64,000 nucleotides of DNA, from positions 62,001 to 126,000 of the forward strand of contig NZ_JALHLS010000003.1 in the NCBI RefSeq assembly GCF_022844445.1, in the 5' to 3' direction. The translations under genes were made by a program, and so were the position numbers. A model generated the notes under the pieces. That model saw only the letters and a program-made list of their open reading frames with translations, was not told the origin of the DNA and did no database searches. Below, one piece after another: positions 1 through 8,806 of the stretch (the first letter of the stretch is position 1; every line of letters starts with the position of its first letter). Origin of the DNA: Hyphomonas sp. (GTDB taxonomy: Bacteria; Pseudomonadota; Alphaproteobacteria; Caulobacterales; Hyphomonadaceae).

Positions 1-1173
1 ATAAATCGCGCAGAAGGGTTTCATGCCGTCGGCGGCAAGGCCGGCTGCGAACGTCACGGCATGTTGCTCGGCAATGCCGACATCGAAATGCCGCTCTGGA
101 AACTTCGCGCCGAAAATATCCGTAGACGTACCGGAGGGCATGGCGGCGGTGATGGCGCAAATCTTGTCATCAGTCTCGCCAAGCTTCGCCAGCGTCTGGC
201 CGAAGACTTTCTGGTAGCTGGGCGGACCGGCGGCGCCTTTGGCCTGCTCGCCGGTAACGACCGAGAATTTCGAGACACCATGATATTTGTCGGCCGAGTT
301 TTCGGCGGGCGCGTAGCCCTTCCCTTTCTGTGTCACGACATGCAGCAGGATCGGGCCGTCCTGCATCGCCTTGATATTCTCGAGGATCGGCAAGAGCGTA
401 TCGAGATCGTGGCCGTCGACAGGGCCAACGTAATAGAAGCCCAGTTCTTCGAACATGGTGCCTCCCATCGCAAAGCCGCGAAGATATTCCTCGGCGCGAC
501 GTGCAGGCGACTCGAGGCCCATCGGCGCGACGACTTTCTTGGCGAACCGCCTCAGGCCGCGGTAGGGGCGCGAAGAGACGAGCCTGGAAAAATAGTGGCT
601 CATGGCGCCAACCGGCGGCGCGATGGACATGTCGTTGTCATTCAGGATGACGATCAGGCGCGACTTGTCCGCGCCCGCATTGTTCATCGCCTCATAGGCC
701 ATGCCGGCAGACATGGAGCCATCGCCGATGACACAGATGACGTGGTTGTTGCCGCCTTGCAGATCACGCGCCTTGGCAAAGCCGAGGCCAGCGGAAATGG
801 AGGTGGAGGCGTGGGCGGCGCCGAACGGGTCGTACTCGCTCTCGGAGCGCTTGGTGAAGCCCGAAAGGCCCCCGCCCTGACGGAGCGTGCGCATGCGGTC
901 GCGGCGGCCGGTGAGGATCTTGTGCGGATAGCACTGGTGGCCCACGTCCCAGACAAGCTTGTCTTCCGGCGTATTGAAGACCGTGTGGATGGCGACAGTC
1001 AGCTCGACCACGCCGAGACCCGAGCCCAGATGTCCGCCGGTCACAGCGACGACATCGATCACTTCCTCGCGGACTTCCTCGGCGATCTGCTTGATGTCCG
1101 CGCGCGGGCGGCCCTTCAAATCGGCGGGCGAGTTGATCGAATCGAGCAGCCTGTTCGGACGGAGTTCTGTCAT
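1..1173 (-). CDS. dxs: 1-deoxy-D-xylulose-5-phosphate synthase (partial, 3' end outside window)
   Basis: This enzyme condenses pyruvate and glyceraldehyde-3-phosphate to DXP, the first step of the MEP isoprenoid pathway; it is cytosolic and uses thiamine diphosphate. Read on the minus strand from an ATG at 1173, 391 codons lie in the window, out of about 640 expected for the family. The start reads [13 protein letters not shown]. The N-terminal half carries the TPP/Mg2+ motif [16 protein letters not shown], the [12 protein letters not shown] segment, and later [15 protein letters not shown], which begins the pyrimidine-binding domain. The reading frame is open to the window edge. It lies directly downstream of ispA with a 36-base gap, so xseB-ispA-dxs is probably one operon, an order common in alphaproteobacteria. 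The Shine-Dalgarno sequence is weak (GAG). Confidence 0.97.
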   Translation of the reverse strand, partial: MTELRPNRLLDSINSPADLKGRPRADIKQIAEEVREEVIDVVAVTGGHLGSGLGVVELTVAIHTVFNTPEDKLVWDVGHQCYPHKILTGRRDRMRTLRQGGGLSGFTKRSESEYDPFGAAHASTSISAGLGFAKARDLQGGNNHVICVIGDGSMSAGMAYEAMNNAGADKSRLIVILNDNDMSIAPPVGAMSHYFSRLVSSRPYRGLRRFAKKVVAPMGLESPARRAEEYLRGFAMGGTMFEELGFYYVGPVDGHDLDTLLPILENIKAMQDGPILLHVVTQKGKGYAPAENSADKYHGVSKFSVVTGEQAKGAAGPPSYQKVFGQTLAKLGETDDKICAITAAMPSGTSTDIFGAKFPERHFDVGIAEQHAVTFAAGLAADGMKPFCAIY

Positions 1174-1209
1174 CTCGGGTTGTCTTTTCTGGGAGTCCAC
1201 ACAACCGGT

Positions 1210-2106
1210 TCAACGTGGCCGGTTCAATACATAATCCACGGAATGCAGCAGGATAGCGGCCTTGTCACGGAAAATTCCCAGATGTTCCTTGGCCTGGGCG
1301 GCCAGTAACCTTACCCGCTGGCGGGCGCCGTCGACCCCCAAGAGGGTCACGAAATTGGCCTTTCCGGCTGCGGAATCGGTTCGCAGGGGCTTCCCGGCCA
1401 CTTCTTCGTCGCCTTCGGCGTCCAGGATGTCGTCGGCAATCTGGTAGGCCAGGCCGAGATCATTCGCGAATCCGGCCAGTGCGTTACGCTCGGCTTCCCG
1501 CGCATGGCCGATGATCGCCGCAGACTCCATGGCGTAGGAAATCAGTGCACCGGTTTTCAGGCGCTGCATCCGGGTGATCGTATTGAGGTCGCGCGGGCTC
1601 TCGCGCTCCAGCATGTCGATCATCTGCCCGCCGACCATGCCGCGCGCACCGGAGGCATCGGCGAGCCGCTCGATGAGCATGACCCGGACGGCCGGATCAT
1701 CATGTGTTTCGCTCGACGCAAGAATCTTGAACGCGAGCGTCAGGAGGGCGTCGCCGGCGAGGACGGCGGTCGCCTCATCGAAAGCCTTGTGAACGGTCGG
1801 CTGGCCGCGCCGGAAGTCGTCATCATCCATACACGGCAGATCATCATGCACGAGCGAGTAGCAATGCACGCACTCGAGCGCGGCGGCAGTACGCAGCAGG
1901 CTCTTCTCCGAGGCGCCGAACATCGCGCCGGTTTCCAGCACGAAGAAAGGCCGCATCCGTTTGCCGTTCGCAAGAGCGGCGTGGCGCATCGCCCGCATCA
2001 GGTTCGCTTCAGGACCGCTCGCTGGCGGGATCAGCTGGTCAAGCGCAACCGTCACCCGGTCTGCAACCTCGGTCAGCCTTTGCTCGAATCCCGCGACTTC
2101 CCCCAT
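1210..2106 (-). CDS. ispA: Polyprenyl (farnesyl) diphosphate synthase
   Basis: This is a trans-isoprenyl diphosphate synthase of 298 residues that adds IPP units to DMAPP/GPP, most likely giving farnesyl diphosphate. The first Asp-rich motif reads [17 protein letters not shown], the form with two residues between the first Asp pairs that is typical of bacterial type-II FPP synthases. The second Asp-rich motif is DDILD, in the segment [21 protein letters not shown] near the N-terminus is the IPP-binding region. It sits between xseB upstream (14-base gap) and dxs downstream, so precursor supply and chain elongation are probably co-transcribed. A geranylgeranyl product cannot be ruled out from sequence alone, but context and motif favour FPP. 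Confidence 0.93.
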   Translation of the reverse strand: MGEVAGFEQRLTEVADRVTVALDQLIPPASGPEANLMRAMRHAALANGKRMRPFFVLETGAMFGASEKSLLRTAAALECVHCYSLVHDDLPCMDDDDFRRGQPTVHKAFDEATAVLAGDALLTLAFKILASSETHDDPAVRVMLIERLADASGARGMVGGQMIDMLERESPRDLNTITRMQRLKTGALISYAMESAAIIGHAREAERNALAGFANDLGLAYQIADDILDAEGDEEVAGKPLRTDSAAGKANFVTLLGVDGARQRVRLLAAQAKEHLGIFRDKAAILLHSVDYVLNRPR

Positions 2107-2120
2107 TGCTCGCCGGACTC

Positions 2121-2366
2121 TCAGTCAAATACTGCAGGTTCGGTGGTCGGACCGTTCGTGCCCTGCACGATCTGCTCGACTTTCAGCTCGGCGGATTTCA
2201 GGCGCGCATCGCAGTGCGCCTTCAGGGCCGCCCCGCGCTCGTAGATGGCAATCGACTTTTCAAGTTCGACGTCGCCGGCTTCCAGTTGGCGGACAATCAC
2301 TTCAAGCTCAGCGAGCGCTTCCTCGAAGCTCATCTTGTCGACAGGTTTGGTCTTCGTGTCCGCCAT
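2121..2366 (-). CDS. xseB: Exodeoxyribonuclease VII small subunit
   Basis: This is the small subunit of exonuclease VII, which with XseA degrades single-stranded DNA. It is 81 residues long from the ATG at 2366, a usual length for XseB. The core reads [18 protein letters not shown], followed by [15 protein letters not shown], both hallmarks of the family, and the protein should be largely helical. The ATG at 2366 (MADTK) was chosen because GAGGAG lies about 9 bases upstream; a TTG three codons earlier (2375) is a weaker option. It is the first gene of the probable xseB-ispA-dxs operon. No xseA is present in this window. Confidence 0.93.
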   Translation of the reverse strand: MADTKTKPVDKMSFEEALAELEVIVRQLEAGDVELEKSIAIYERGAALKAHCDARLKSAELKVEQIVQGTNGPTTEPAVFD

Positions 2367-2449
2367 GCGCGACAACTCCTCAGCCGGTAGCGTGTGGTTC
2401 TAGAGCTCCGGTGGCGGAGCGACAACCGAAATACGGACCGCTGGACGGA

Positions 2450-3052
2450 TTATCCCCCGCGATACTCATACACGCGGTAGCTCCAGTAGCGGTCGCCGCC
2501 GTCTTCAACACAGACCCAGCCCAGCCGGCGCAGCTCCGGCCGGAGCATCCGATTGAACCACCCATGAGCGGCAAGGTAGACTTTTCCCTGGGCCGAGGCC
2601 TCGTGCAGCCTGAGCGCGGCAATCCGCGCGCGCAGGCGAGCTTGCGCTGACGTTTCTTCCCCAAGATGATGGCCGGCCAGCCAGGCGGTGCGCGCCAGCA
2701 CGTTCCAGGTTTTCGGAAGGGCCTTGAATCTCTTCAGTTTCGGCGGCGGCAGCGGCGCTTCATTGAATACCGGGTCGTGTCCGGCCGGCTTGTGCGGAAG
2801 CGCCAGAGCCGCGGTCTGCTGCGCGCGCAGGCGCGACGAAGCGAAGACGACTTCGGCGTCCTTTACGATCTGGATCAGGCGGTCAGGCGGCGCCTGTCCG
2901 TCCTCGAGCGGACTGGCCTCATATTTCGCCCACCAGTCGACGTAGTCATTCCACGCCAGCTTTGGGCCAAGGTCGCGGTTCAGTGCCGGACGGCCATGCC
3001 GCGAGATGATGATTGGGCCCCGGGCCGGAGCAGCCGATGTCGCGACTGGCAT
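2450..3052 (-). CDS. Histidine phosphatase family protein
   Basis: This is a 200-residue member of the histidine phosphatase (phosphoglycerate mutase-like) superfamily. The catalytic RHG motif is at residues 18-20 (ISRHGRPALN), and the second conserved histidine is in LAAHGWFNR near residue 165. The segment VVFASSRLRAQQTAALAL matches the usual substrate-pocket region with a conserved Arg. The ATG at 3052 is preceded by GAGGAAGGA at close spacing; a GTG at 3076 would add eight residues but has no comparable ribosome site. It lies between lepB and xseB on the same strand. No signal peptide is visible, so it is probably cytosolic. The substrate cannot be told from sequence. Confidence 0.85.
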   Translation of the reverse strand: MPVATSAAPARGPIIISRHGRPALNRDLGPKLAWNDYVDWWAKYEASPLEDGQAPPDRLIQIVKDAEVVFASSRLRAQQTAALALPHKPAGHDPVFNEAPLPPPKLKRFKALPKTWNVLARTAWLAGHHLGEETSAQARLRARIAALRLHEASAQGKVYLAAHGWFNRMLRPELRRLGWVCVEDGGDRYWSYRVYEYRGG

Positions 3053-3154
3053 CGTCCTTCCTCGTCGGTGTGGCATTGCACGGCCCCCGTACCGTGTCCG
3101 ACCGGACTAGCGGCGTTGCTCCAAGCGGGCAAGCCGCAAGCCTAGCGCGTCTTA

Positions 3155-4003
3155 TTAGAGACCGCGCCAGACGCGCTTCTTGCATTCCTCGCCATCCTGC
3201 AACTTGCAGCGGTGGAAGGTGAGCAGCACCGTATCGGCGCGCCCGATCAGGTGATCGAGCGGAACGAAGCCGATGGAAGCGTCATCCGCATGGCCGCGAA
3301 GCGGGCAACCGGCCCGGTCCACCACGCTATTGACCGGCGGGCAATGGCCGGACAGTTCGCGGCTGTCATAGGAGTTGTTACGGTTGTCCCCGATCAGGAA
3401 GATGTGCCCTTCGGGGACAACGAATAGCAGCGTATCCGACACCGGCCGGCCGCGCAGTCCGCGGTGGGTGGTCCAGGAGTGGTTCCCGATGGTCTCGGTC
3501 CATTCCTCCACCTGATCGATGATCACTTCGCGGTCCGGCACATAGCGCACGTCGCGCACGAACTCCGACTCCACCGGCTGACCGTTCAGGATCAGCGTCT
3601 CGCCCAGAATCTGCACGGTATCGCCCGGCAAGCCGATGACGCGTTTGATCATCACGCGGTCGGAATGGGTGTGTTCGAAGACCACGACTTCGCCGCGCTC
3701 GGGCGTGCCGGGGAAAAAGCGGCCTTCCCCGAGCGGGAGGTAGCGGCCCATGCTGAGCGGCAGAGAGTAGCGGCCATAGCCATAAGCGAACTTGGCCACG
3801 GCCACGCGGTCGCCCACTTCCAGTGTCGGCACCATGCTTTCAGACGGGATCACCCGCTGTTCGTACAGGAGGCCCGTGAACAGCAGGAAGGCGGGGGCGA
3901 CGATCGCAAGCGTGGCGCCCCATTCCTTCAGTTCGCGCTTCACCTTTTCCCAGGTCGACACGGGCGGCGCCGCTTGCGACGGTGCGTCGATTTCACTGGG
4001 CAT
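3155..4003 (-). CDS. lepB: Signal peptidase I
   Basis: This is the type I signal peptidase, which removes signal peptides from secreted proteins at the periplasmic face of the inner membrane. It is 282 residues, with one membrane segment near residues 28-46. The nucleophile is Ser56 (IPSESMVPT) and the general-base Lys is Lys120 (VMIKRVIGLPGD). The box GDNRNNSYDSR is near residues 205-215, followed by GFVPLDHLIGRA. Between those last two boxes is an extra stretch of about 27 residues with Cys221 and Cys233 (GHCPPV and AGCPLRG), which the E. coli type lacks at that place; two more Cys lie near the C-terminus. It is followed by the histidine phosphatase gene after about 100 bases. Confidence 0.96.
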   Translation of the reverse strand: MPSEIDAPSQAAPPVSTWEKVKRELKEWGATLAIVAPAFLLFTGLLYEQRVIPSESMVPTLEVGDRVAVAKFAYGYGRYSLPLSMGRYLPLGEGRFFPGTPERGEVVVFEHTHSDRVMIKRVIGLPGDTVQILGETLILNGQPVESEFVRDVRYVPDREVIIDQVEEWTETIGNHSWTTHRGLRGRPVSDTLLFVVPEGHIFLIGDNRNNSYDSRELSGHCPPVNSVVDRAGCPLRGHADDASIGFVPLDHLIGRADTVLLTFHRCKLQDGEECKKRVWRGL

Positions 4004-4084
4004 TGTGACCTCAAGAATCCACTTCGGCGGCAGTCTTAGACGAATATGTCAGGCTCTGCGAAGGCGAAAATGGCTTGCAGACTG

Positions 4085-5170
4085 CTATTCGCCGGGTTGG
4101 GCCACGTGCGCCGGATTGTAAAGCGTCACCCCGGTATCCGTGGCCCCCAGGATCAGTTCGCCGCGATGCTTAAGGTAATTCAGGTGCGCCAGCGCCTCGC
4201 CCGTCGCCATGTTCAGTTCATCGCCGACAATGGAACGCCCAAAAACGGCTACGAACGTGTCGAGCACGTTGGCGGGGCCCTTCTCGAGGCGCCGCCGCAG
4301 GCGGGTCAGCGCGGTCTCGTGCCCGTCGATCAGGTGCTGAAGGCGCTTGTGGGCGCCGGTAAAGGGCTCGTTATGGGCCGGCAGGACCAGCGTGTCCTCC
4401 GGCAGCAGCTTCATCAGCTTGCGGCAGCTGTCGAGCCACTCGCCCAGCGGATCGGCCTCAGGCTCGGTCGGATGGACCGAGACGTTGGAGGAGATGCGCG
4501 GCAGAATCTGGTCGCCGGAGATCAGGATATTGAGGTCCGGGCTGAACAGGCAGACGTGCTCCGGCGAGTGTCCCGCGCCGGTGATGACCTGCCAGCGTGC
4601 GCCCGCCATCTTGAGCTCGTCGCCATCCGAGAGGCGGAAATAGGCATCCGGCATCAGGCTGACGCCCCGGCCGAAGCCGCCGAACCGGGATTTGTAATGC
4701 TCCAGGGCAGGCTGATCCCAGCCGCTGCGGCGGTAGAACTCAATGGCAACCGGCGGCGCCTGCCGGCCGGTATCGGCCACCAGCATCCGGCAGGTGATGT
4801 ATTCAAGCCGGCTCATCCAGAGTTCGGCGCCGTATTTGTGGCAGAGCCAGCCGGCGCTACCGACATGGTCGGGGTGCATATGGGTGATGATCACCCGTTT
4901 CAGAGGCTTCTGGGCTGTCACCCGCGCGTCCAGCAGCTTGCGCCAGGCGGACTTCGTTTCCGGAAGCGGCAGGCCGGTATCGACGATGGTCCAGCTGTCG
5001 CCGTCATCGATGAGCCAGAGATTGATGAACTTCAGCGAAAAGGGCAGCGGCATCCGCACCCATTCGATACCTGGGGCGACGGTGATCGTTTCGCCAAGGC
5101 CGGGCGTCACCTCCCCGAAGGGATAGTTCAGTCCGAAGCGGCTTGTCGGGGCATACTCAAATCCATCCAT
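4085..5170 (-). CDS. MBL-fold metallo-hydrolase
   Basis: This is a 361-residue metallo-beta-lactamase fold hydrolase. The metal motif THMHPDHVG is at residues 96-104. Later metal ligands are likely in GAGHSPEHVCLF and LISGDQILP, and PAHNEPF carries a further histidine. The N-terminal part (NLWLIDDGDSWTIVDTGLP) is the typical first beta-beta hairpin of the fold. A C-terminal extension after about residue 250 resembles the winged-helix tail seen in MBL proteins related to LACTB2 and glyoxalase II. The substrate is unknown; thioester or lactone hydrolysis would fit the family. It lies between lepB and the pseudouridine synthase gene on the same strand, with gaps of about 80 and 50 bases. Confidence 0.88.
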   Translation of the reverse strand: MDGFEYAPTSRFGLNYPFGEVTPGLGETITVAPGIEWVRMPLPFSLKFINLWLIDDGDSWTIVDTGLPLPETKSAWRKLLDARVTAQKPLKRVIITHMHPDHVGSAGWLCHKYGAELWMSRLEYITCRMLVADTGRQAPPVAIEFYRRSGWDQPALEHYKSRFGGFGRGVSLMPDAYFRLSDGDELKMAGARWQVITGAGHSPEHVCLFSPDLNILISGDQILPRISSNVSVHPTEPEADPLGEWLDSCRKLMKLLPEDTLVLPAHNEPFTGAHKRLQHLIDGHETALTRLRRRLEKGPANVLDTFVAVFGRSIVGDELNMATGEALAHLNYLKHRGELILGATDTGVTLYNPAHVAQPGE

Positions 5171-5223
5171 GCGCTACGATACGCCGCCAAGGCGCCGCGT
5201 CGAGCCGTCACGCTAGGGCAAGC

Positions 5224-6192
5224 CTATTTGACCGGGCGGCGCGGCCGGGGCGGCAGTTTCGTGCGACGAAATCCCTCCCCTGTCAGGCCATAGGACCGGG
5301 TCCGGTAGGGCACTTTGGGGGCGAGTTCAGTCGACACTTCCTTCGATTTGGCGGCCGAAGCCTTGCGCGCCTTTGGGCCGGGCGCAGGCGCCTTCTTTGC
5401 GGACTTCGCCTCGGCAGCCTTACCGACGCTGGCTGCGATCAGGGCGGCGCGCTCCTTGTGGCTCAGCGGGCGCCATTTGCCTTCAGGAAGGGTTCCGAGT
5501 TCGACCGGGCCGACACGGACCCGGTGCAGGTCGGCAACGCGCAGGTGCACCAGAGAACACATGCGGCGGATCTGACGATTGCGGCCTTCGTTGAGGACGA
5601 AACGCAGCGTATCCTTGCCTTCGGCGGAGACCTTCGCGGGGCGCAGCTTCCGGCCGTCGAGTTCAAGGCCGTGGCGCAGCAACGCCAGTTTCTCAGGCGT
5701 GATCTCGCCGAGCACCTTCACGACGTATTCCTTGTCGACCTCGCTGAGCGGACCGATCACGGCCTTTGCCAGCACGCCGTCTTCGGAGAGGATCAGCAGC
5801 CCGCGCGAGTCTTTGTCGAGGCGCCCGAGCGGCGCCATCTTATTGTTGCGGCCCGGGATCGCGTGCGCCTCGCCTTTGAGACGATCCTTGGTGATCAGGC
5901 GGATCGCAGGCGTCTCACCCGGCTCCGGCGTGCCGGAAACGTAGCCGACCGGCTTGTTGAGAACGATAGAGAGCTGGTTGTCGAGCTTCTGCGCCGCCTT
6001 CGACGTTAACCTGATTGTCTGTCCCGGGACGATCCGCTCGCCAAGTTCAGTGACGGTCTTGCCGTCAATCTCGACCAGCCCCTGCTCAATCAGAGCATCG
6101 GCCTCGCGGCGCGAACAGACACCTTCCAGCGCCAGCCACTTGTTGATGCGGACAGGCTCACTGCCGTCATAGGTCTTTGTCCAGGCCGCCAT
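5224..6192 (-). CDS. 23S rRNA pseudouridine synthase, RluF-like (RsuA family)
   Basis: This 322-residue RNA pseudouridine synthase isomerises a uridine in rRNA. An N-terminal S4 RNA-binding domain covers residues 13-60 (RINKWLALEGVCSRREAD). The catalytic core follows, with Asp126 in PLGRLDKDSRGLL and the later EGRNRQIRRMC signature of the RsuA/RluB/E/F group. GRLDKDS rather than GRLDxDT points to RluF (23S U2604), but the exact site is an inference. The C-terminus is a basic tail of about 70 residues rich in Lys, Ala and Arg, a common add-on in alphaproteobacteria. The start lies three bases after the stop of the acyl-CoA dehydrogenase, which suggests coupled translation. Confidence 0.9.
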   Translation of the reverse strand: MAAWTKTYDGSEPVRINKWLALEGVCSRREADALIEQGLVEIDGKTVTELGERIVPGQTIRLTSKAAQKLDNQLSIVLNKPVGYVSGTPEPGETPAIRLITKDRLKGEAHAIPGRNNKMAPLGRLDKDSRGLLILSEDGVLAKAVIGPLSEVDKEYVVKVLGEITPEKLALLRHGLELDGRKLRPAKVSAEGKDTLRFVLNEGRNRQIRRMCSLVHLRVADLHRVRVGPVELGTLPEGKWRPLSHKERAALIAASVGKAAEAKSAKKAPAPGPKARKASAAKSKEVSTELAPKVPYRTRSYGLTGEGFRRTKLPPRPRRPVK

Positions 6193-6195
6193 GAT

Positions 6196-7968
6196 CTAAT
6201 CGATTCCGAAGAGGGCGCGGCTGTTGTCGAGAAACCGGTCGCCGCCTTCCGTGATACCGGGAACGCGCCCGGGCGCAGAGGCGAGCGCCGTTTCGGCGAA
6301 GAAGCCGGCCAGCGCCATCTGACGCGCCCGGAAGTCGGCGTCCTTCTGGCGCGCGGCCAGCGCCGAACGGACGAGGAAATGGCCGCCGATAACGTCTCCG
6401 GCAAGCGCCAGATAGGCGCTGGCGCCCGCGAGTGCCTTGTCCTGCTCCTCGGCTTTCAGGCGGGCGAGCATCCAGTCGGTCGTCTCGGCCAGCGCCTTGG
6501 AGGCAGCCCACAGACGCTCCGCCAGCTGAACGAACTGCGGATCATTGGTCGATCGCGAGAGGCGCACGGTTTCGTCGATTTCGATCAGCATGGCGCGCAT
6601 CGAGGCGCCGCCATTCCCGGCGAGCTTGCGGCCGACAAGGTCGATAGCTTGAATGCCGTTCGTGCCTTCATAAATCGGCGCAATGCGCGCATCGCGGTAG
6701 AGTTGAGCGGCGAGGGTTTCGGACATGAAACCCATGCCGCCATGCACCTGCACGCCGAGGCTGGCGACATCGACGCCCATGTCCGTGCTCCAGGCCTTCG
6801 CAATCGGCGTCAACAGGTCCTCGCGTGCCTTTGCGGCCGCGCGGACCGATGGCGTGTCGGACGAATGGGAGAGATCTGCGGAGACGCCGCAGGCGTAACA
6901 AATGGCGCGCGCCGCCGCGACGCGGGCGCGCATGGTGATCAGTGTACGGCGCACATCGGCGTGGTGCAGGATGGGCGCCGCGCCGGCAACGCCGCCGACT
7001 TTTCCCTGCTTGCGATCCTGCGCGTACGAGAAAGCCGCCTGATACGCGGCCTCCCCAACCGCCACGCCTTCAAGGCCTACGTTCAGCCGCGCCGAGTTCA
7101 TCATCGTGAACATGCAGGCGAGCCCCTTGTTGGCCTCACCGATCAGCCAGCCGGTCGCGCCGGCATAGTCCATCACGCAGGTCGGGCTCGCATGGATGCC
7201 GATCTTCTTCTCAAGGCCGATGCAGCGCACGCCATTGCGCGGGCCCTGCGTGCCATCGGCGTTGAGGAGGAATTTCGGCACGAGGAACAGCGAGATGCCC
7301 CGCGACCCCGCCGGCGCACCCGGCAGGCGGGCGAGCACCAGATGGATGATGTTTTCCGCGAGGTCGTGGTCGCCCCAGGTGATGAAGATCTTCTGGCCGG
7401 TGATGGCGTAGCTGCCATCCGGGTTGGCCACGGCTTTGGTCGTCAGCGCGCCGACATCGCTGCCGGCCTGCGGCTCAGTCAGGTTCATCGTGCCGGTCCA
7501 GTCGCCGGCGATGAGTTTCGGCAGGTAGGTCTTTTTCTGCTCGTCTGTGCCGTGCGCCAGCAGCGCTTCGACCGCGCCGTAGCTGAGCATCGGGCAAAGG
7601 CCAAACGCCATGTTTGCGGCGTGGAACATTTCCATTACGCCAAGCGCGAGCGCGCGCGGCAAGCCCTGCCCACCCCACGCTTCCGGCGCCGCAAGGCCCA
7701 TCCAGCCGCCGGCGCGGAAGGCGTCATAGGCCGCCTTGAATCCATCCGCAGCAATCACGCCGTCACCAGTCAGCCGCGCACCCTGCGAATCGCCGACCTG
7801 ATTCAGCGGCGCGAGCACGTCGCGGGCGAGTTTGGCCGCTTCCTCGAGGATCGGCCGGATGATCGTCTCGTCATAAGCTTGGAGGCCCGGCAGGCCCTCA
7901 AGTTGGCCCAGACCCGCTACCGCCTTGAGAGAAAACTCAATTTCGTCGATCGGGGCGTCGTAGGCCAT
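6196..7968 (-). CDS. Acyl-CoA dehydrogenase (long form, DmdC-like)
   Basis: This is an FAD-dependent acyl-CoA dehydrogenase of 590 residues, longer than the roughly 380-400 of short-chain enzymes and matching the DmdC/AidB-like long form with a C-terminal extension. The N-terminal domain contains GWMGLAAPEAWGGQG. The middle domain has MNLTEPQAGSDVGAL and the flavin-contacting ITGQKIFIT. The C-terminal helical domain carries VQVHGGMGFMSE, and YEGTNGIQA with the likely catalytic Glu. Electrons would pass through ETF to ETF-QO, which is encoded at 52548-54227 in this window. The substrate is not determined; methylmercaptopropionyl-CoA or other medium-chain acyl-CoAs are options. It starts about 120 bases from the divergent YceI gene. 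Confidence 0.92.
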   Translation of the reverse strand: MAYDAPIDEIEFSLKAVAGLGQLEGLPGLQAYDETIIRPILEEAAKLARDVLAPLNQVGDSQGARLTGDGVIAADGFKAAYDAFRAGGWMGLAAPEAWGGQGLPRALALGVMEMFHAANMAFGLCPMLSYGAVEALLAHGTDEQKKTYLPKLIAGDWTGTMNLTEPQAGSDVGALTTKAVANPDGSYAITGQKIFITWGDHDLAENIIHLVLARLPGAPAGSRGISLFLVPKFLLNADGTQGPRNGVRCIGLEKKIGIHASPTCVMDYAGATGWLIGEANKGLACMFTMMNSARLNVGLEGVAVGEAAYQAAFSYAQDRKQGKVGGVAGAAPILHHADVRRTLITMRARVAAARAICYACGVSADLSHSSDTPSVRAAAKAREDLLTPIAKAWSTDMGVDVASLGVQVHGGMGFMSETLAAQLYRDARIAPIYEGTNGIQAIDLVGRKLAGNGGASMRAMLIEIDETVRLSRSTNDPQFVQLAERLWAASKALAETTDWMLARLKAEEQDKALAGASAYLALAGDVIGGHFLVRSALAARQKDADFRARQMALAGFFAETALASAPGRVPGITEGGDRFLDNSRALFGID

Positions 7969-8087
7969 CAGGGTTCCATGTCGTGGATAGGAGTTATGCC
8001 AGTCGAGTGATAGTCTAAGTGATGCATGTGCCGAAAGTCTGCACTAGTTGTGCGGGCGACCCGTTGGGCATTTTGGAGACGAATACA

Positions 8088-8801
8088 ATGAGACTTTTCC
8101 TGATTTCGGCCAGCGCGCTGGTTCTGGCTGCCTGTACCCCTGCCGCCACCCCGCCGGCCGCGCCTGAAGCCGCAGCTCCGGCTGCTGAAGTGACAGAGTC
8201 TGCCGCTGCCCCGGCGCCCGAAGTCGCCTTCGGCCAGGCCGCGACCTACAAGATCGACCCGACGCACACGTCAGTCACCTGGCGCGTCAACCACCTCGGC
8301 CTTTCGAAATATACGGCCCGTTTCAAGACGGTTGACGCGACACTGCAGTTCAACCCGGCGGACCTCGCCGCAAACTCAGTGGAAGTCACCATCGATCCGC
8401 GTTCGGTCGAAACTGACTATACGGGCGACTACAAGGGCACGCACGCTGACAGCCCCTATGCCAGCTGGAACGATGATCTCGCCCTGAACCCGGGCTGGTT
8501 CAATGCCAGCGCCCACCCGATCATCACGTTCAAGTCGACCGCCGCCACCCAGTCGAGCGCGACCACGGGCACTGTAACCGGCGACCTGACCTTCCTTGGC
8601 GTGACCAAGCCAGTAACCCTCGACGTCACCTATAATGGCATGGTCCAGATGCCCTGGGCGCCGGATCAGGACCGGATCGGCTTCTCCGCCAAGACGACCC
8701 TCAAAAGGTCTGACTTCGGCATGACCGGCAATCTCGAGTTCATCGGCGATGATGTCGAAATCATCATCGAGACCGAGTTCCTCGAAGAAGCTGCCGGCTA
8801 A
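8088..8801 (+). CDS. YceI family lipoprotein
   Basis: This is a YceI-type lipocalin-like protein, 237 residues from the ATG at 8088, a family that binds isoprenoid-like lipids in the periplasm. The chosen start gives a lipoprotein signal, MRLFLISASALVLAAC, with LAAC as the lipobox; a longer reading from 8019 would bury that signal. GGAGAC stands about 8 bases upstream. After the Cys comes an Ala/Pro-rich linker of about 35 residues. The YceI domain then runs from KIDPTHTSVTWRVNHLG to the C-terminus, with FLGVTKPVTLDVTYNG as a family landmark. Five bases separate it from the cytochrome b561-YceI gene, so the two are an operon. Confidence 0.9.
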   Translation: MRLFLISASALVLAACTPAATPPAAPEAAAPAAEVTESAAAPAPEVAFGQAATYKIDPTHTSVTWRVNHLGLSKYTARFKTVDATLQFNPADLAANSVEVTIDPRSVETDYTGDYKGTHADSPYASWNDDLALNPGWFNASAHPIITFKSTAATQSSATTGTVTGDLTFLGVTKPVTLDVTYNGMVQMPWAPDQDRIGFSAKTTLKRSDFGMTGNLEFIGDDVEIIIETEFLEEAAG

Positions 8802-8806
8802 ACCCC

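Noticed and set aside
61-1308. Plus-strand open frame of 415 codons over dxs
   Set aside because: The minus-strand frame gives an unmistakable DXP synthase running to the window edge.
2405-2420. Hairpin GCTCCG-GTGG-CGGAGC between the histidine phosphatase and xseB
   Set aside because: Only six base pairs and no T run on either side; not enough for a terminator call.
6379-8010. Long open frame of 543 codons on the plus strand opposite the acyl-CoA dehydrogenase
   Set aside because: It is rich in Arg, Ala and Gly without any family motif and lies exactly antisense to a clear enzyme; such shadows are common in GC-rich coding DNA.
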